Part shown: positions 35,294 through 43,024 of the stretch, one piece after another
Layout: every line of letters starts with the position of its first letter
Numbering within the stretch: position 1 is the stretch's first letter
From: Acidobacteriaceae bacterium
Lineage (GTDB): Bacteria > Acidobacteriota > Terriglobia > Terriglobales > Acidobacteriaceae
Direction: 5' to 3'
Length of the DNA stretch: 64,000 nucleotides
Assembly: GCA_003132445.1 (NCBI GenBank)
Contig: PKXU01000164.1
Span: forward strand, 1-64,000
Notes under the pieces: model-generated
What the model was told of the DNA's origin: nothing
The model's database searches: none
The model's input: the letters and a program-made list of their open reading frames with translations, nothing else
Made by a program: the position numbers and the translations under genes

Positions 35294-35596
35294 ATGCTTG
35301 ACCTCACTCAAGATATTCAGTCGCTGACTACCTTTCGTCGCCGTTCGGGAGACTTTCTCAAACAACTGCGGAAGAGCAAACGGCCGGTGGTCCTGACGGT
35401 AAAAGGAAGAGCTGCCGCTGTAGTCCAGGATGCGGAAGCCTATCAGAGGCTGCTTGACATCGCCGCAGCCGCCGATGTCCGCGAAGGCATTCGCCAGGGC
35501 TTGGAAGAAGCAAGAAAGGGAAGAGGCCGGCCTGCGCATCAGTTTTTCAAGGAATTTGACGCTGAGATCAAGCAAAAGTATGGCTTATCTCGTTAG
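35294..35596 (+). CDS. Phd/YefM-family antitoxin
   Basis: 100 residues. MLDLTQDIQSLTTFRRRSGDFLKQLRKSKRPVVLTVKGRAAAVVQDAEAYQRLLD shows the Phd/YefM fold (DNA-binding N-terminus with the VLTVKGRAAAVVQDAEAY strand-helix unit). The C-terminal part should mask the toxin. GGAG lies upstream. The last 17 bases overlap the toxin start at 35580. Confidence 0.88.
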   Translation: MLDLTQDIQSLTTFRRRSGDFLKQLRKSKRPVVLTVKGRAAAVVQDAEAYQRLLDIAAAADVREGIRQGLEEARKGRGRPAHQFFKEFDAEIKQKYGLSR

Positions 35597-35900
35597 TCTC
35601 ATGCCCCGAGCCAAGCGTGATTTGAAATTGCTCTTCGAACACATTCACGCAACCGAATCGGTAGCGGCTTTTCGATGGTACGAAGGTCTTAAAGGCGCGA
35701 TCTTGAGTTTGGAAGAACATCCCACCCGAGGCCCTGCGATTCCTGAGAACAAGCAGCTCCGGCATCTTCTTTACGGCCACAAGCCTCATATCTATCGCGT
35801 AATCTATCGCGTGAAGGAGCGGGCCAAGCGAGTGGAGATTCTCCACATCCGTCACGGCGCTCGGAGAAGATTCGCGATCACTATCAAAGACGAATCCTGA
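35580..35900 (+). CDS. ParE/RelE-family toxin
   Basis: 106 residues from ATG 35580, chosen because the family begins MAYLVSLMPRAKRDLKLLFEHI; a longer frame from 35430 only shadows the antitoxin gene. FRWYEGLKGAILSLEEHPTRGP and RHLLYGHKPHIYRVIYRVKE are family-typical, ending VEILHIRHGARRRF. The 17-base overlap with the antitoxin suggests coupled translation. Confidence 0.87.
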   Translation: MAYLVSLMPRAKRDLKLLFEHIHATESVAAFRWYEGLKGAILSLEEHPTRGPAIPENKQLRHLLYGHKPHIYRVIYRVKERAKRVEILHIRHGARRRFAITIKDES

Positions 35901-35990
35901 AGGCTTCGCCGAACATCTACAACCCCAGCGCTCCAGCTCTAACAACCAACATTCACCGTCGTAAATCACCAACATCATTTAGGAGGATCT

Positions 35991-36872
35991 ATGCCGTACG
36001 TTGATGTGGGAAAAGAAAATTCAACTTCCATCCATCTTTACTACGAAGACCACGGCACCGGCCAGCCCGTGGTTCTGATCCACGGATATCCACTCAGCAG
36101 CGCGTCCTGGGAAAAACAGGTTCCCGCCCTTCTGCAAGCGGGCCACCGCGTCATCGCCTATGACCGCCGCGGATTCGGAAAGTCCAGCCAGCCCACCTCC
36201 GGCTACAACTACAATACCTTCGCCGAAGATCTGCACAAACTCGTCACGCATCTCAAGCTGACCGATTTTGCTCTCGTGGGCTTCTCCATGGGCGGCGGCG
36301 AAGTGGCGCGCTACATCGGCAGATACGGATCGAAGGATGTCAGCAAGGCGGTCATCATCAGCGGCGTTCCGCCCTTCCTGCTGAAGACCGCCGACAACCC
36401 TGAGGGCGTGGATGGCAGCGTGTTCGAAGGCATCGAGAAAGCTGTCTCCGCCGATCGTTACGCCTTCTTCACAGCGTTTTTCAAAGACTTCTACAACACC
36501 GACGTCTATCTGGGAAAGCGCGTCAGCGAGCAGGCCGTGCAGGCAAGCTGGAATGTGGCGGCCTCCGCTTCCGGCACCGCCAGCTTGGCCTGCGTGCCCA
36601 CCTGGTATGAAGACTTCCGTGGCGACGTGGCCCAGATCGACGTTCCCACGCTGGTGATTCAGGGCGACTCGGATCGCATCGTGCCTTTTTCGGCCTCGGG
36701 ACAGCGCACTGCCAAGCTGGTGAGCGGCGCCGAACTCGTCGTCATCAAAGACGGTCCGCACAACATCGCGTGGACGCACGCAGACGAAGTCAACACCGCG
36801 CTGCTCAACTTCCTGGCGAAGCCAGCCGCCATAGGCCAGGCATCGGCCCCGAAGAGAAAAGCCGTAGCCTAG
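35991..36872 (+). CDS. Alpha/beta hydrolase, non-heme chloroperoxidase-like
   Basis: 293 residues after TAGGAGGATCT. HGYPLSSASWEKQ (oxyanion region), the nucleophile elbow GFSMGGGEVARYI, a catalytic Asp in IQGDSDRIVPF and His in GPHNIAWTHADEV. The RRGFGKSSQPTSGYNYNTFAEDL stretch and the length match the perhydrolase/chloroperoxidase branch. It may act as an esterase or perhydrolase; the natural substrate is unknown. No signal peptide. Confidence 0.88.
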   Translation: MPYVDVGKENSTSIHLYYEDHGTGQPVVLIHGYPLSSASWEKQVPALLQAGHRVIAYDRRGFGKSSQPTSGYNYNTFAEDLHKLVTHLKLTDFALVGFSMGGGEVARYIGRYGSKDVSKAVIISGVPPFLLKTADNPEGVDGSVFEGIEKAVSADRYAFFTAFFKDFYNTDVYLGKRVSEQAVQASWNVAASASGTASLACVPTWYEDFRGDVAQIDVPTLVIQGDSDRIVPFSASGQRTAKLVSGAELVVIKDGPHNIAWTHADEVNTALLNFLAKPAAIGQASAPKRKAVA

Positions 36873-36912
36873 GTTTCCGGACCGCTGTTCACCATCGGCC
36901 GTGGTCGACACA

Positions 36913-37001
36913 TTGTCATCCTGGCGAAGCGAAGGACCTATGCAATTCTCGCCGCGACTGCATAGATTCTTCGCGTCAGAAGACGCCGCTCAGGATGACA
37001 A
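36913..37001. repeat. 89-bp palindromic intergenic element
   Basis: Terminal arms TTGTCATCCTG (36913-36923) and CAGGATGACAA (36991-37001) are perfect complements; inside, GCGAAGCGAAGG...CTATGCA pairs with TGCATAG...CTTCGCG. The GTCATCCTGGCGAAGCGAAGGA start relates it to the repeats at 1569, 20833 and 43886. It resembles a REP or MITE-like element. Confidence 0.75.
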
Positions 37002-37086
37002 GTTTTCTTTCAACTTGCCAGCTGCGCGCAGAAGTGGGGATGCTGCAGAGCCCTTAGACTCAGCGTCCACGCAAGAAGATAGATCC

Positions 37087-37125
37087 CCGGCAAGTCCGCA
37101 GCTCCAAACGCTTGAGTCTAGCAGG
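37087..37125 (-). repeat. 39-bp repeat, copy 2
   Basis: 32 of 39 bases are shared with 35202-35240 in the same orientation. Here it lies downstream of the tandem tiny genes and starts no gene, which suggests a dispersed element rather than a gene part. Confidence 0.7.
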
Positions 37126-37152
37126 GTGGGCGGCAGGGGTAGTGCCATCTCG

Positions 37153-37293
37153 TCAGGCTTTGTTGTCAGGCTTTTGATGCTCTTGCTCTTCCCTGCGTCG
37201 TTGTTGTTCTCTGCGTTGCTGCTCTTCTCGCTGTCTTTGAATCTCTCGAGCCTCGTTCGGATCAGCATCTTTCTGCTCTCTAAACTCTGTCAC
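37153..37293 (-). CDS. Tiny E/Q/R-rich protein 2 (46 residues)
   Basis: A GTG start with a near-ideal GAGGAGGATTT just upstream. The peptide reads MTEFREQKDADPNEAREIQR and continues with QREEQQRREQQRRREEQEHQ and KPDNKA. More than half of it is Glu, Gln or Arg, predicting one long charged helix with no hydrophobic core. It is clearly paralogous to the gene at 37327-37464, and both share the DPxE...EIQRQREEQ core and the REEQE..xPDxK end. The base string after both stops (TGACGAGAT) is also shared, so the pair arose by tandem duplication. Function unknown. Confidence 0.72.
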   Translation of the reverse strand: MTEFREQKDADPNEAREIQRQREEQQRREQQRRREEQEHQKPDNKA

Positions 37294-37326
37294 AAATCCT
37301 CCTCGGGACGACGAGCAGTAATCTCG

Positions 37327-37464
37327 TCAGTCCTTCTTGTCAGGCCGTTGGCCTTCTTGCTCTTCTCTACGTCGTTGTTCTTCTCTTCGCTGTTCTTCCC
37401 TTTGTCTCTGGATTTCTTGAATTTCTTTCGGGTCAGTCGGTTTTTGGTCCTGGGCCTTGGCCAC
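37327..37464 (-). CDS. Tiny E/Q/R-rich protein 1 (45 residues)
   Basis: A GTG start preceded by GGAGGTAATC, inside the last codons of the gene upstream (32-base overlap). The peptide reads MAKAQDQKPTDPKEIQEIQR and continues with QREEQRREEQRRREEQEGQR and PDKKD. It is paralogous to the next gene, which starts 33 bases after its stop. Composition predicts a single charged helix, possibly RNA- or protein-binding or a coiled coil. No family is recognised. Confidence 0.72.
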   Translation of the reverse strand: MAKAQDQKPTDPKEIQEIQRQREEQRREEQRRREEQEGQRPDKKD

Positions 37465-38011
37465 GATTACCTCCTTCGATTCTCGTTTGATTGGAGCGCT
37501 GAACGATATTCGTTGCTGTCCACGTCGTCTTCCTGTCGCACACCTTCAACGTTAGTCTGTAAGCAAGAGTGCCGTTGTCCGGGAGTTCAACCAATACCTG
37601 ATCTTGAATCGGCTCTGACGATTCAATCCAGGGGTGCTCTGTAAATACGTCGAAAACCGCAGGCTGATCGGTCCATCTGATCTGGCAAGGCCACGACGGG
37701 CTGGTGTAGTAAATGACGGCCGGGTGGAGTTGTAGGATCGTTCCTTCTTGGCTGACTAGCACCCTTGAAAGGCCGACGTTCTTCGCTGTAACGACAACCT
37801 TTAGCAGCAGTCGTCCAGAGCTCGCTTCCAGCGAGCCGTCTACTTCACACTCAAGTCTCGACTTGTATGTTCGACCTTTGAAAAAGTTGAAGTACGTCCA
37901 GATCGCTCCTACGCCAATTGCCGCGATCTCGCAGACATTCTTGAGCATTTCCACAAATGCGCTGACGCCGAAGCCGATCTGGTCGAACTGCGAGGGAGGG
38001 GTGACAGACAT
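37433..38011 (-). CDS. Membrane-anchored protein, unknown function
   Basis: 192 residues. One hydrophobic segment (residues about 22-43, MLKNVCEIAAIGVGAIWTYFNFF) is followed by a domain of about 140 residues with beta character (LECEVDGSLEASSGRLLLKVVVTAKNVGLSRVLVSQEGTILQL). The VVVTAKNVGLSRVLV stretch resembles an Ig-like or adhesion strand pattern, and the chain ends in a Gly/Pro-rich tail. Not recognised. It heads a likely operon with the two tiny genes. Confidence 0.7.
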   Translation of the reverse strand: MSVTPPSQFDQIGFGVSAFVEMLKNVCEIAAIGVGAIWTYFNFFKGRTYKSRLECEVDGSLEASSGRLLLKVVVTAKNVGLSRVLVSQEGTILQLHPAVIYYTSPSWPCQIRWTDQPAVFDVFTEHPWIESSEPIQDQVLVELPDNGTLAYRLTLKVCDRKTTWTATNIVQRSNQTRIEGGNRGQGPGPKTD

Positions 38012-38102
38012 TTGCAGATGCCTTAGACTTGAAAGTGTTGTCAGTTAAGGTCGGAAAGTCAACACGAATCGGCGCAAAGGGATGTGGCCCCTCCGCCGCC
38101 CC

Positions 38103-38131
38103 TTGCCATCCCGCCTAACCTTCGGCATAAT
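38103..38131 (+). promoter_or_regulatory. Sigma-70-type promoter of the rpsP operon
   Basis: TTGCCA (38103-38108), a 17-bp spacer and CATAAT (38126-38131). A start near 38138 gives a leader of about 46 bases to the rpsP start. Confidence 0.65.
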
Positions 38132-38183
38132 AAGAGTTTGCCTCGATCTCACCGGACTCTTCCGGAACAAGGATATAAGACCT

Positions 38184-38444
38184 GTGTTAATGATTCGTCT
38201 GGCGCGCCGTGGTGCGCGCAAACAACCGCACTATCGCATTGTGGTGATTGAGAAGGCCAGCGCTCGCAACGGCCGTCCGGTGGAAGTAGTCGGGACTTAC
38301 AATCCCCGCACCAATCCCGCCAGCGTCGAACTGAAGCGCGATCGCGTGGAGTATTGGGTGTCGAAGGGCGCCCAGATGTCGGAGCGTGTGAACAAATTGT
38401 TCTCCAAAGCTCCGGCTCCAGCCGCTGCCGGCTCTGCTGCCTAG
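38184..38444 (+). CDS. rpsP: 30S ribosomal protein S16
   Basis: 86 residues from GTG 38184, giving MLMIRLARRGARKQPHYRIVV, which aligns with E. coli MVTIRLARHG; an ATG at 38190 is possible. AAGGATATAAGA lies upstream. S16 is a small-subunit assembly protein. First gene of rpsP-khpA-rimM-trmD-rplS, but a 247-bp gap with a hairpin follows. Confidence 0.95.
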   Translation: MLMIRLARRGARKQPHYRIVVIEKASARNGRPVEVVGTYNPRTNPASVELKRDRVEYWVSKGAQMSERVNKLFSKAPAPAAAGSAA

Positions 38445-38581
38445 ATCGACGGAGCCTAAGAGCGACGGAGCCTAGGTCGACGCAGTTTGGAACGACCCAG
38501 CCTTCGGATCGCACTCACACCGCGACTCGGGAATGCGCGGGCTCGGATAGGCAAGATTCGCAGGGCGCGAGACCTAGGTAG

Positions 38582-38601
38582 GGCACGACTTCAGTCGTGC
38601 C
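38582..38601. repeat. Perfect 9-bp stem-loop in the rpsP-khpA gap
   Basis: GGCACGACT-TC-AGTCGTGCC, followed by a second stem AGTGGC...GCCACT (38605-38635). The GGCACGACTTCAGTCGTGCC type is a familiar short palindrome in Acidobacteria and may be a REP-like element or an mRNA processing signal inside the operon. No T-run follows, so it is not a good terminator. Confidence 0.6.
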
Positions 38602-38691
38602 GTCAGTGGCACCGATTGGCTCGGCTTTAGCCACTGGGGATTTCGTCAGCCGCGGCCGCCAACTTTTGAAACCACAGTGAGAACGCAAACT

Positions 38692-38934
38692 ATGCCTGAG
38701 CCCGCTGCAGATGTGCTTACTCTCGTCGAGCTGATTGCGAAGTCGCTGGTCGACTCGCCCGACGAAGTTTTCGTCGAAAAGTTTGACGATGATGTGATTG
38801 AACTCGAAGTTGCCGAAAGTGATGTAGGCAAGGTGATCGGACGCCAGGGACGCACCGCTCGCGCGCTGCGAGCGTTACTCAGCGCCGCCGGCCATCGGGC
38901 GCATAAGCGCTACACGCTCGAAATCATAGAATAG
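38692..38934 (+). CDS. khpA: KH-domain RNA-binding protein
   Basis: 80 residues from ATG 38692 (a GTG at 38677 would add five). LVELIAKSLVDSPDEVFVEKFDDDVIELEVAESDVGKVIGRQGRTARALRALLSAAG carries the GKVIGRQGRTARALRALL GxxG loop of the KhpA/YlqC family. It binds RNA and often works with KhpB. It sits between rpsP and rimM, its usual neighbourhood. Confidence 0.92.
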   Translation: MPEPAADVLTLVELIAKSLVDSPDEVFVEKFDDDVIELEVAESDVGKVIGRQGRTARALRALLSAAGHRAHKRYTLEIIE

Positions 38935-39003
38935 ATTCCGGGCGGTTTTCGAAACATGTCCGAAGAGGTGCAGTGCGAATGAACCTTACCTACGCTAACG
39001 GCT

Positions 39004-39606
39004 GTGAGTCCTGAAAGAAACGGCGAGTTCATCACCCTGGCCCGCGTCGTAAAGACGCAAGGGCGGCATGGCGAAGTCGCGGCAGAGATTCACAGCGACG
39101 TTCCCGGACGCTTCGCCGCAGGCATGAAGCTCTCGGCTCTGCCCAAAGAGGAATCGCGGCGCGAAGTGGAAGTTGAAAATTTGTGGCCGCACAAGGGACT
39201 GTTGGTTCTGAAGTTTCGCGGTGTGGATTCGATTTCTGACGCCGACCTTCTGGTCGGAGCTGAATTACAGGTACCGCGCGACGCGCGCGCGAAGCTTGAG
39301 CCAGGCTGGAATTACGTCAGCGATTTGATCGGCTGCGTGGTTCTCGATGGCGCGCAAGAGATCGGGCGCATCGAAGATGTTCAGTTCGGAGCCGGCGAAG
39401 CTCCTCAGCTGATCGTTGCTAATGGGGCGGGCAAGAAGTTCGAAATTCCCTTCGCAGAAGCGTACCTGGAAGGTGTCGACATTGAGCAGCACCGGGTGCG
39501 CATGAATCTTCCCGAAGGTATGCTGGAAATTAATGCTCCGGTAACGGCAGAAGAGAAGCAGGAGCAGCAGTCAGAAAAAAAAGAAGGAAAACGGAAGAGG
39601 CGCTGA
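39004..39606 (+). CDS. rimM: Ribosome maturation factor RimM
   Basis: 200 residues, GTG start. The N-terminal half has ITLARVVKTQGRHGEVAAEIHSD and the second PRC-barrel half begins EPGWNYVSDLIGCVVLD, with IPFAEAYLEGVDIEQHRVRMNLPEGMLEIN. RimM binds S19 and helps 30S head assembly. A basic KKEGKRKRR tail extends past the family end. Confidence 0.92.
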   Translation: MSPERNGEFITLARVVKTQGRHGEVAAEIHSDVPGRFAAGMKLSALPKEESRREVEVENLWPHKGLLVLKFRGVDSISDADLLVGAELQVPRDARAKLEPGWNYVSDLIGCVVLDGAQEIGRIEDVQFGAGEAPQLIVANGAGKKFEIPFAEAYLEGVDIEQHRVRMNLPEGMLEINAPVTAEEKQEQQSEKKEGKRKRR

Positions 39607-39668
39607 AAAAAAGTTTCACTCTGTGAACCTCAGTGCCCCCTGTGGTTAAAGGTTTGCGTCTGGTCTAG

Positions 39669-40487
39669 ATGAAAGCCGATATTCTCACGATCTTTCCCGG
39701 CTTCTTCAGCGGACCGCTGGATCACGGCATCACCCGCCGGGCCCGCGAAATGGGGCTGGCGAAAATTGAAGTCCACGACTTGCGGCAGTTCACGCACGAC
39801 AAGCACCGCACCGTGGATGACCGCCCTTTCGGCGGCGGCGAGGGCATGGTGCTCAAGCCGGAACCGATCTTTGATTGCTTACAACCGCTCGGGCTTGCTT
39901 TGCGTGAGCAACGGTTGGCTGGCACAGCGAAGGAGAGCGTAATATTGCTATCGGCGCAGGGTCAGCGCTTTACGCAGCAGGTCGCTGCGGAACTGGCTCT
40001 TCTAGATCGCATCGTTCTGGTCTGCGGCCGCTATGAAGGTGTGGACGAGCGGGTGGCAGATTTTCTTGCCGACCGCGAGCTTTCGATTGGCGACTACGTG
40101 CTCAGCGGCGGCGAATTGGCCGCAGCAGTAATCATCGAAGCGGTCATGCGGTTGCTGCCCGGCGCGGTCGGCAATGAGGCTTCGACGCGGCAGGAATCAT
40201 TCACCGCGCGGGAGAAAGTGGGCGAGGTTACGGAAAACGAAGCGGCGGATTCGACCTGCGGCTCCGGCGGATTGCTGGATTATCCGCACTACACCCGCCC
40301 CGCGGATTTTCGTGGGATGACAGTACCGGAGGTTCTGCTCAACGGCGATCACCAGGAAATTCGCCTCTGGCGGCGGCAGCGCGCTCTGGAAAAAACGCTA
40401 CGCAACCGCCCGGATTTGCTGGAAAGTGTAGAACTGAGCGACGAGGACGCAAAAGTTTTGGCCCGGATCAAGCGCGATCGAAAATGA
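39669..40487 (+). CDS. trmD: tRNA (guanine-N1)-methyltransferase
   Basis: 272 residues, slightly longer than E. coli TrmD (255). ILTIFPGFF, GGGEGMVLKPEPIFD, LVCGRYEGVDERV, IGDYVLSGGELAA (SAM-binding knot) and DYPHYTRPADFRGMTVPEVLLNGDHQEIRLWRR are the family blocks. A short insert (residues about 185-200) sits in the loop before DYPHYTRP. TrmD puts m1G at position 37 of tRNAs to prevent +1 frameshifts. Confidence 0.95.
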   Translation: MKADILTIFPGFFSGPLDHGITRRAREMGLAKIEVHDLRQFTHDKHRTVDDRPFGGGEGMVLKPEPIFDCLQPLGLALREQRLAGTAKESVILLSAQGQRFTQQVAAELALLDRIVLVCGRYEGVDERVADFLADRELSIGDYVLSGGELAAAVIIEAVMRLLPGAVGNEASTRQESFTAREKVGEVTENEAADSTCGSGGLLDYPHYTRPADFRGMTVPEVLLNGDHQEIRLWRRQRALEKTLRNRPDLLESVELSDEDAKVLARIKRDRK

Positions 40488-40622
40488 AGTTGTACTCGGT
40501 GTGACAGGATCATACGTTAAGTAAGTATCAGGATTCGTATCAGGGTATGCCTTCAGGCATACCGAAAAAGGAACGAGCATCAATCGCGCCTTTAGGCGCT
40601 GCGAAGGACGAAGGATAAAACC

Positions 40623-40973
40623 ATGTCAAACGTAATCATCGAAAAACTGCTGGCCAAATCGCAACGCACCGACATTCCCCCATTCCGCCCCGGCGATACT
40701 GTCCGCGTGCACGTAAAAATCAAAGAAGGCGATAAGGAACGAGTGCAGGCCTTCGAAGGCGTGGTTATCAAGCGCGACAACGGACCGCAAGCCAGCTTTA
40801 CCGTGCGCAAGATCAGCTTTGGCCAGGGCGTGGAGCGCATCTTCCCCGTTCACTCCAAGGTGATCGACAAGGTCGAACTGCTGCGCTCGTCCAAGGTGCG
40901 ACGCGCCCGATTGTTCTACCTGCGTGGATTGCGCGGCAAAGCCGCTCGCCTGCGTGACGTAGAGAAAGCATAA
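40623..40973 (+). CDS. rplS: 50S ribosomal protein L19
   Basis: 116 residues. [81 protein letters not shown] is the L19 sequence. Last gene of the rpsP operon, with a good bidirectional terminator at 41041-41063. Confidence 0.97.
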   Translation: MSNVIIEKLLAKSQRTDIPPFRPGDTVRVHVKIKEGDKERVQAFEGVVIKRDNGPQASFTVRKISFGQGVERIFPVHSKVIDKVELLRSSKVRRARLFYLRGLRGKAARLRDVEKA

Positions 40974-41040
40974 TCGCACACGGCAATCGGCGGCGCGGGC
41001 CGAGTGCGCCGAACCAGTCGTCTCAGGCTTGTTTTAAAAA

Positions 41041-41063
41041 GGGCGCGCCATTGGGGCGCGTCC
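41041..41063. terminator. Bidirectional terminator between rplS and the lipoprotein gene
   Basis: GGGCGCGCC and GGGCGCGTCC-type arms pair over nine bases (one G-T). On the plus strand TAATTATT follows; on the minus strand TTTTTAAAAC follows. It serves convergent rplS and the 41119 gene. Confidence 0.75.
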
Positions 41064-41118
41064 TAATTATTGGGAAAAAGCCTTGGTCTTCTTTTTTAGC
41101 CGCTGAGAGCAGCTACGA

Positions 41119-41556
41119 TCAGGCGCTCATCGCGGCCAGTTCCGCCGGAGATGACAGCGCTCCGGAATGATTCTTCTTGCCCTGTTCGGCCTCGTATTCT
41201 TTCCTGGTCCCGACGAAAAATTCGATCCTGCCGCCCACCGGAATGCCATCGCCGGTGTTCGATACGGAATGCGAATAACCCCAAACCGCCCCTTCACTGG
41301 CATTTTGAAATGTCGGCTGTGACTTCGTCAGTAGTGTCGACGTAATGACCTTCCCGTCTTTGGGCACAGACACCACGTATGCATCTCCACGTTGGGCCAA
41401 CGGAGGAGCGCCGGCCACTCCCATCTCCAGGACGAAGTTCCCTGAGAAGCCTGGCGGAATTTCAACGATGACCCGGGGCGCCGATGAGTTTTTCGAGCAA
41501 GCGCCCACAAAAACTAAAAGTATGAAGATAACTATCCAATAAAAACTGCGGATCAT
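41119..41556 (-). CDS. Putative lipoprotein, unknown function
   Basis: 145 residues. MIRSFYWIVIFILLVFVGACSKNSS is a lipoprotein signal with lipobox VGAC. The mature part (VIVEIPPGFSGNFVLEMGVAGAPPLAQRGDAYVVSVPKDGKVITSTLL) looks like one small beta domain of the kind found in acidobacterial lipoproteins. The ATG overlaps the kinase stop as ATGA, so it is co-translated with the sensor kinase and may form its periplasmic partner; that is inference. Confidence 0.75.
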   Translation of the reverse strand: MIRSFYWIVIFILLVFVGACSKNSSAPRVIVEIPPGFSGNFVLEMGVAGAPPLAQRGDAYVVSVPKDGKVITSTLLTKSQPTFQNASEGAVWGYSHSVSNTGDGIPVGGRIEFFVGTRKEYEAEQGKKNHSGALSSPAELAAMSA

Positions 41557-42893
41557 CCTTTCACCTCTTGCATCCTGGGCGGAGATATTGTTTGCCTTGC
41601 TGGTTTCGTGCTCATGGGCACCCGTGCCACAATTTCGGTTCCGACTGCACTGGAATGAATTTCCAGTTTTCCTCCGATTTCGCGAATACGTTCGGTCATG
41701 CCCGCCAGGCCGACGCCGCCGCCTGACCCGTCGAGCCGCAGACTTTCCACCACTGCTGGAGGCATGCCGCTGCCATAATCGCGTACTCGCAAGATCACTT
41801 GATTATTCGCCGTTTGCAAACTCACATCGGCTCGCTTAGCGCCGGAATGGCGGTGCACATTGGTCAGACTCTCCTGCAGAACCCGGAATAATACCAGCTC
41901 GGTGGCTTCAGGCAAACGGCCAGCGCCATCGTGTATGTCCAGGCTGACGTCGATACCGCTGCGCCTACCGAAGCCTTCCACAAACCATCGCGAAGCCGAG
42001 TTCAGTCCCGCTTCATCGAGCAGGGGCGGGTGCAAGAGGTGCGAAATCGTCCGCGTTTCCGCAATGGAATCGTCCAGCAGCTTCAGGCAATCCTGCAGCG
42101 TGTTGTCGCCCGGCAATTTGGATTGAAGCACCGAAATTGCCATTTTCATGGCTACCAGCTGCTGACCGACCGAATCGTGCAGTTCGCGCGCAAACTTGCG
42201 CCGTTCTTCATCCTGCAGCGTCAACACTTTGGCGCTGAGAGCGCGCTGCGCCAACTCGGCTCGAGAGCGCGCCGCTACCTGGTCTACAAGCAAGAGATGA
42301 TGAACGATGAAGATTGCGAGAGCCAGGAAAAGGCTGGCAATCAGAATGGTTGCAATCAAGGAAGCGGAACTGTTTGCCCGCGCCTGCCGTTCCGCCAGCA
42401 ATTGTTCTTCCGCGTCGTACATGCGCTGCAATACCTGGTCTGTACGATCCGCTGCCGCCAGGCTCTGGCGGCTGATCGCCGCCTGGGCCGCTGGAGTCGA
42501 CTTTCCACTCTTCTTCAGCTCGAGTGCCGCGCCAAGCAGAGCAATGCGCTGCTCTTTCAATTCTGAAAGCTCTTTCCAATTAGCCTGCTGTCGCGCATTG
42601 TCGACTGTTAAGGTCTGAATCGCGGCCGCCGTATTCCGAATCTGATCCACTACGTCAGCCTGTTGCTGCAACAGAGAGTTGTCGCCGGAATCCATATACT
42701 CCGAGCGCAGCCGTCCCGCCCGGGCGACAGCCCGGGAAAATTGCGCCAAGGCATTCTGTACGTCGCGCGAGTGGCGAACCCAACTTTGGCTCGCGTCCAT
42801 GCGGTTGAACGCGAAATATGCGGAACAACTGCTGAGGAGAATGAAGATTATCGCGGCGGCCAGGGCCGCATTCACCTTTCCAGTGGAGGACAT
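41553..42893 (-). CDS. Membrane sensor histidine kinase, HisKA_3 type
   Basis: 446 residues. Two membrane segments (about 9-29 and 179-199) flank a helical periplasmic domain of about 150 residues of the CHASE3 type (SWVRHSRDVQNALAQF). Then RRKFARELHDSVGQQLVAMK (His239), ESLTNVHRHSGA (N box), RDYGSGMP (G1) and GVGLAGMTERI (G2). It is a close relative of the soluble kinase at 29093 (shared TRTISHLLHPPLLDEAG). No response regulator is adjacent. A lipoprotein gene overlaps its stop. Confidence 0.88.
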   Translation of the reverse strand: MSSTGKVNAALAAAIIFILLSSCSAYFAFNRMDASQSWVRHSRDVQNALAQFSRAVARAGRLRSEYMDSGDNSLLQQQADVVDQIRNTAAAIQTLTVDNARQQANWKELSELKEQRIALLGAALELKKSGKSTPAAQAAISRQSLAAADRTDQVLQRMYDAEEQLLAERQARANSSASLIATILIASLFLALAIFIVHHLLLVDQVAARSRAELAQRALSAKVLTLQDEERRKFARELHDSVGQQLVAMKMAISVLQSKLPGDNTLQDCLKLLDDSIAETRTISHLLHPPLLDEAGLNSASRWFVEGFGRRSGIDVSLDIHDGAGRLPEATELVLFRVLQESLTNVHRHSGAKRADVSLQTANNQVILRVRDYGSGMPPAVVESLRLDGSGGGVGLAGMTERIREIGGKLEIHSSAVGTEIVARVPMSTKPARQTISPPRMQEVKG

Positions 42894-43024
42894 TCTCGAA
42901 CCCGAGGATCTTGAGACTCATTGTAAATGATGCCGCTATGAAAATGTCGCCAGCCAAATGAAGCGAACGAGTCTTCGTTGGCACCTGTACTTCGGTCGAT
43001 ATATCTTGGGGTGTGATTCCAGAA

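Noticed and set aside
36021-36911. 296-codon minus-strand frame opposite the alpha/beta hydrolase
   Set aside because: Shadow of the hydrolase gene; no motif and no ribosome site.
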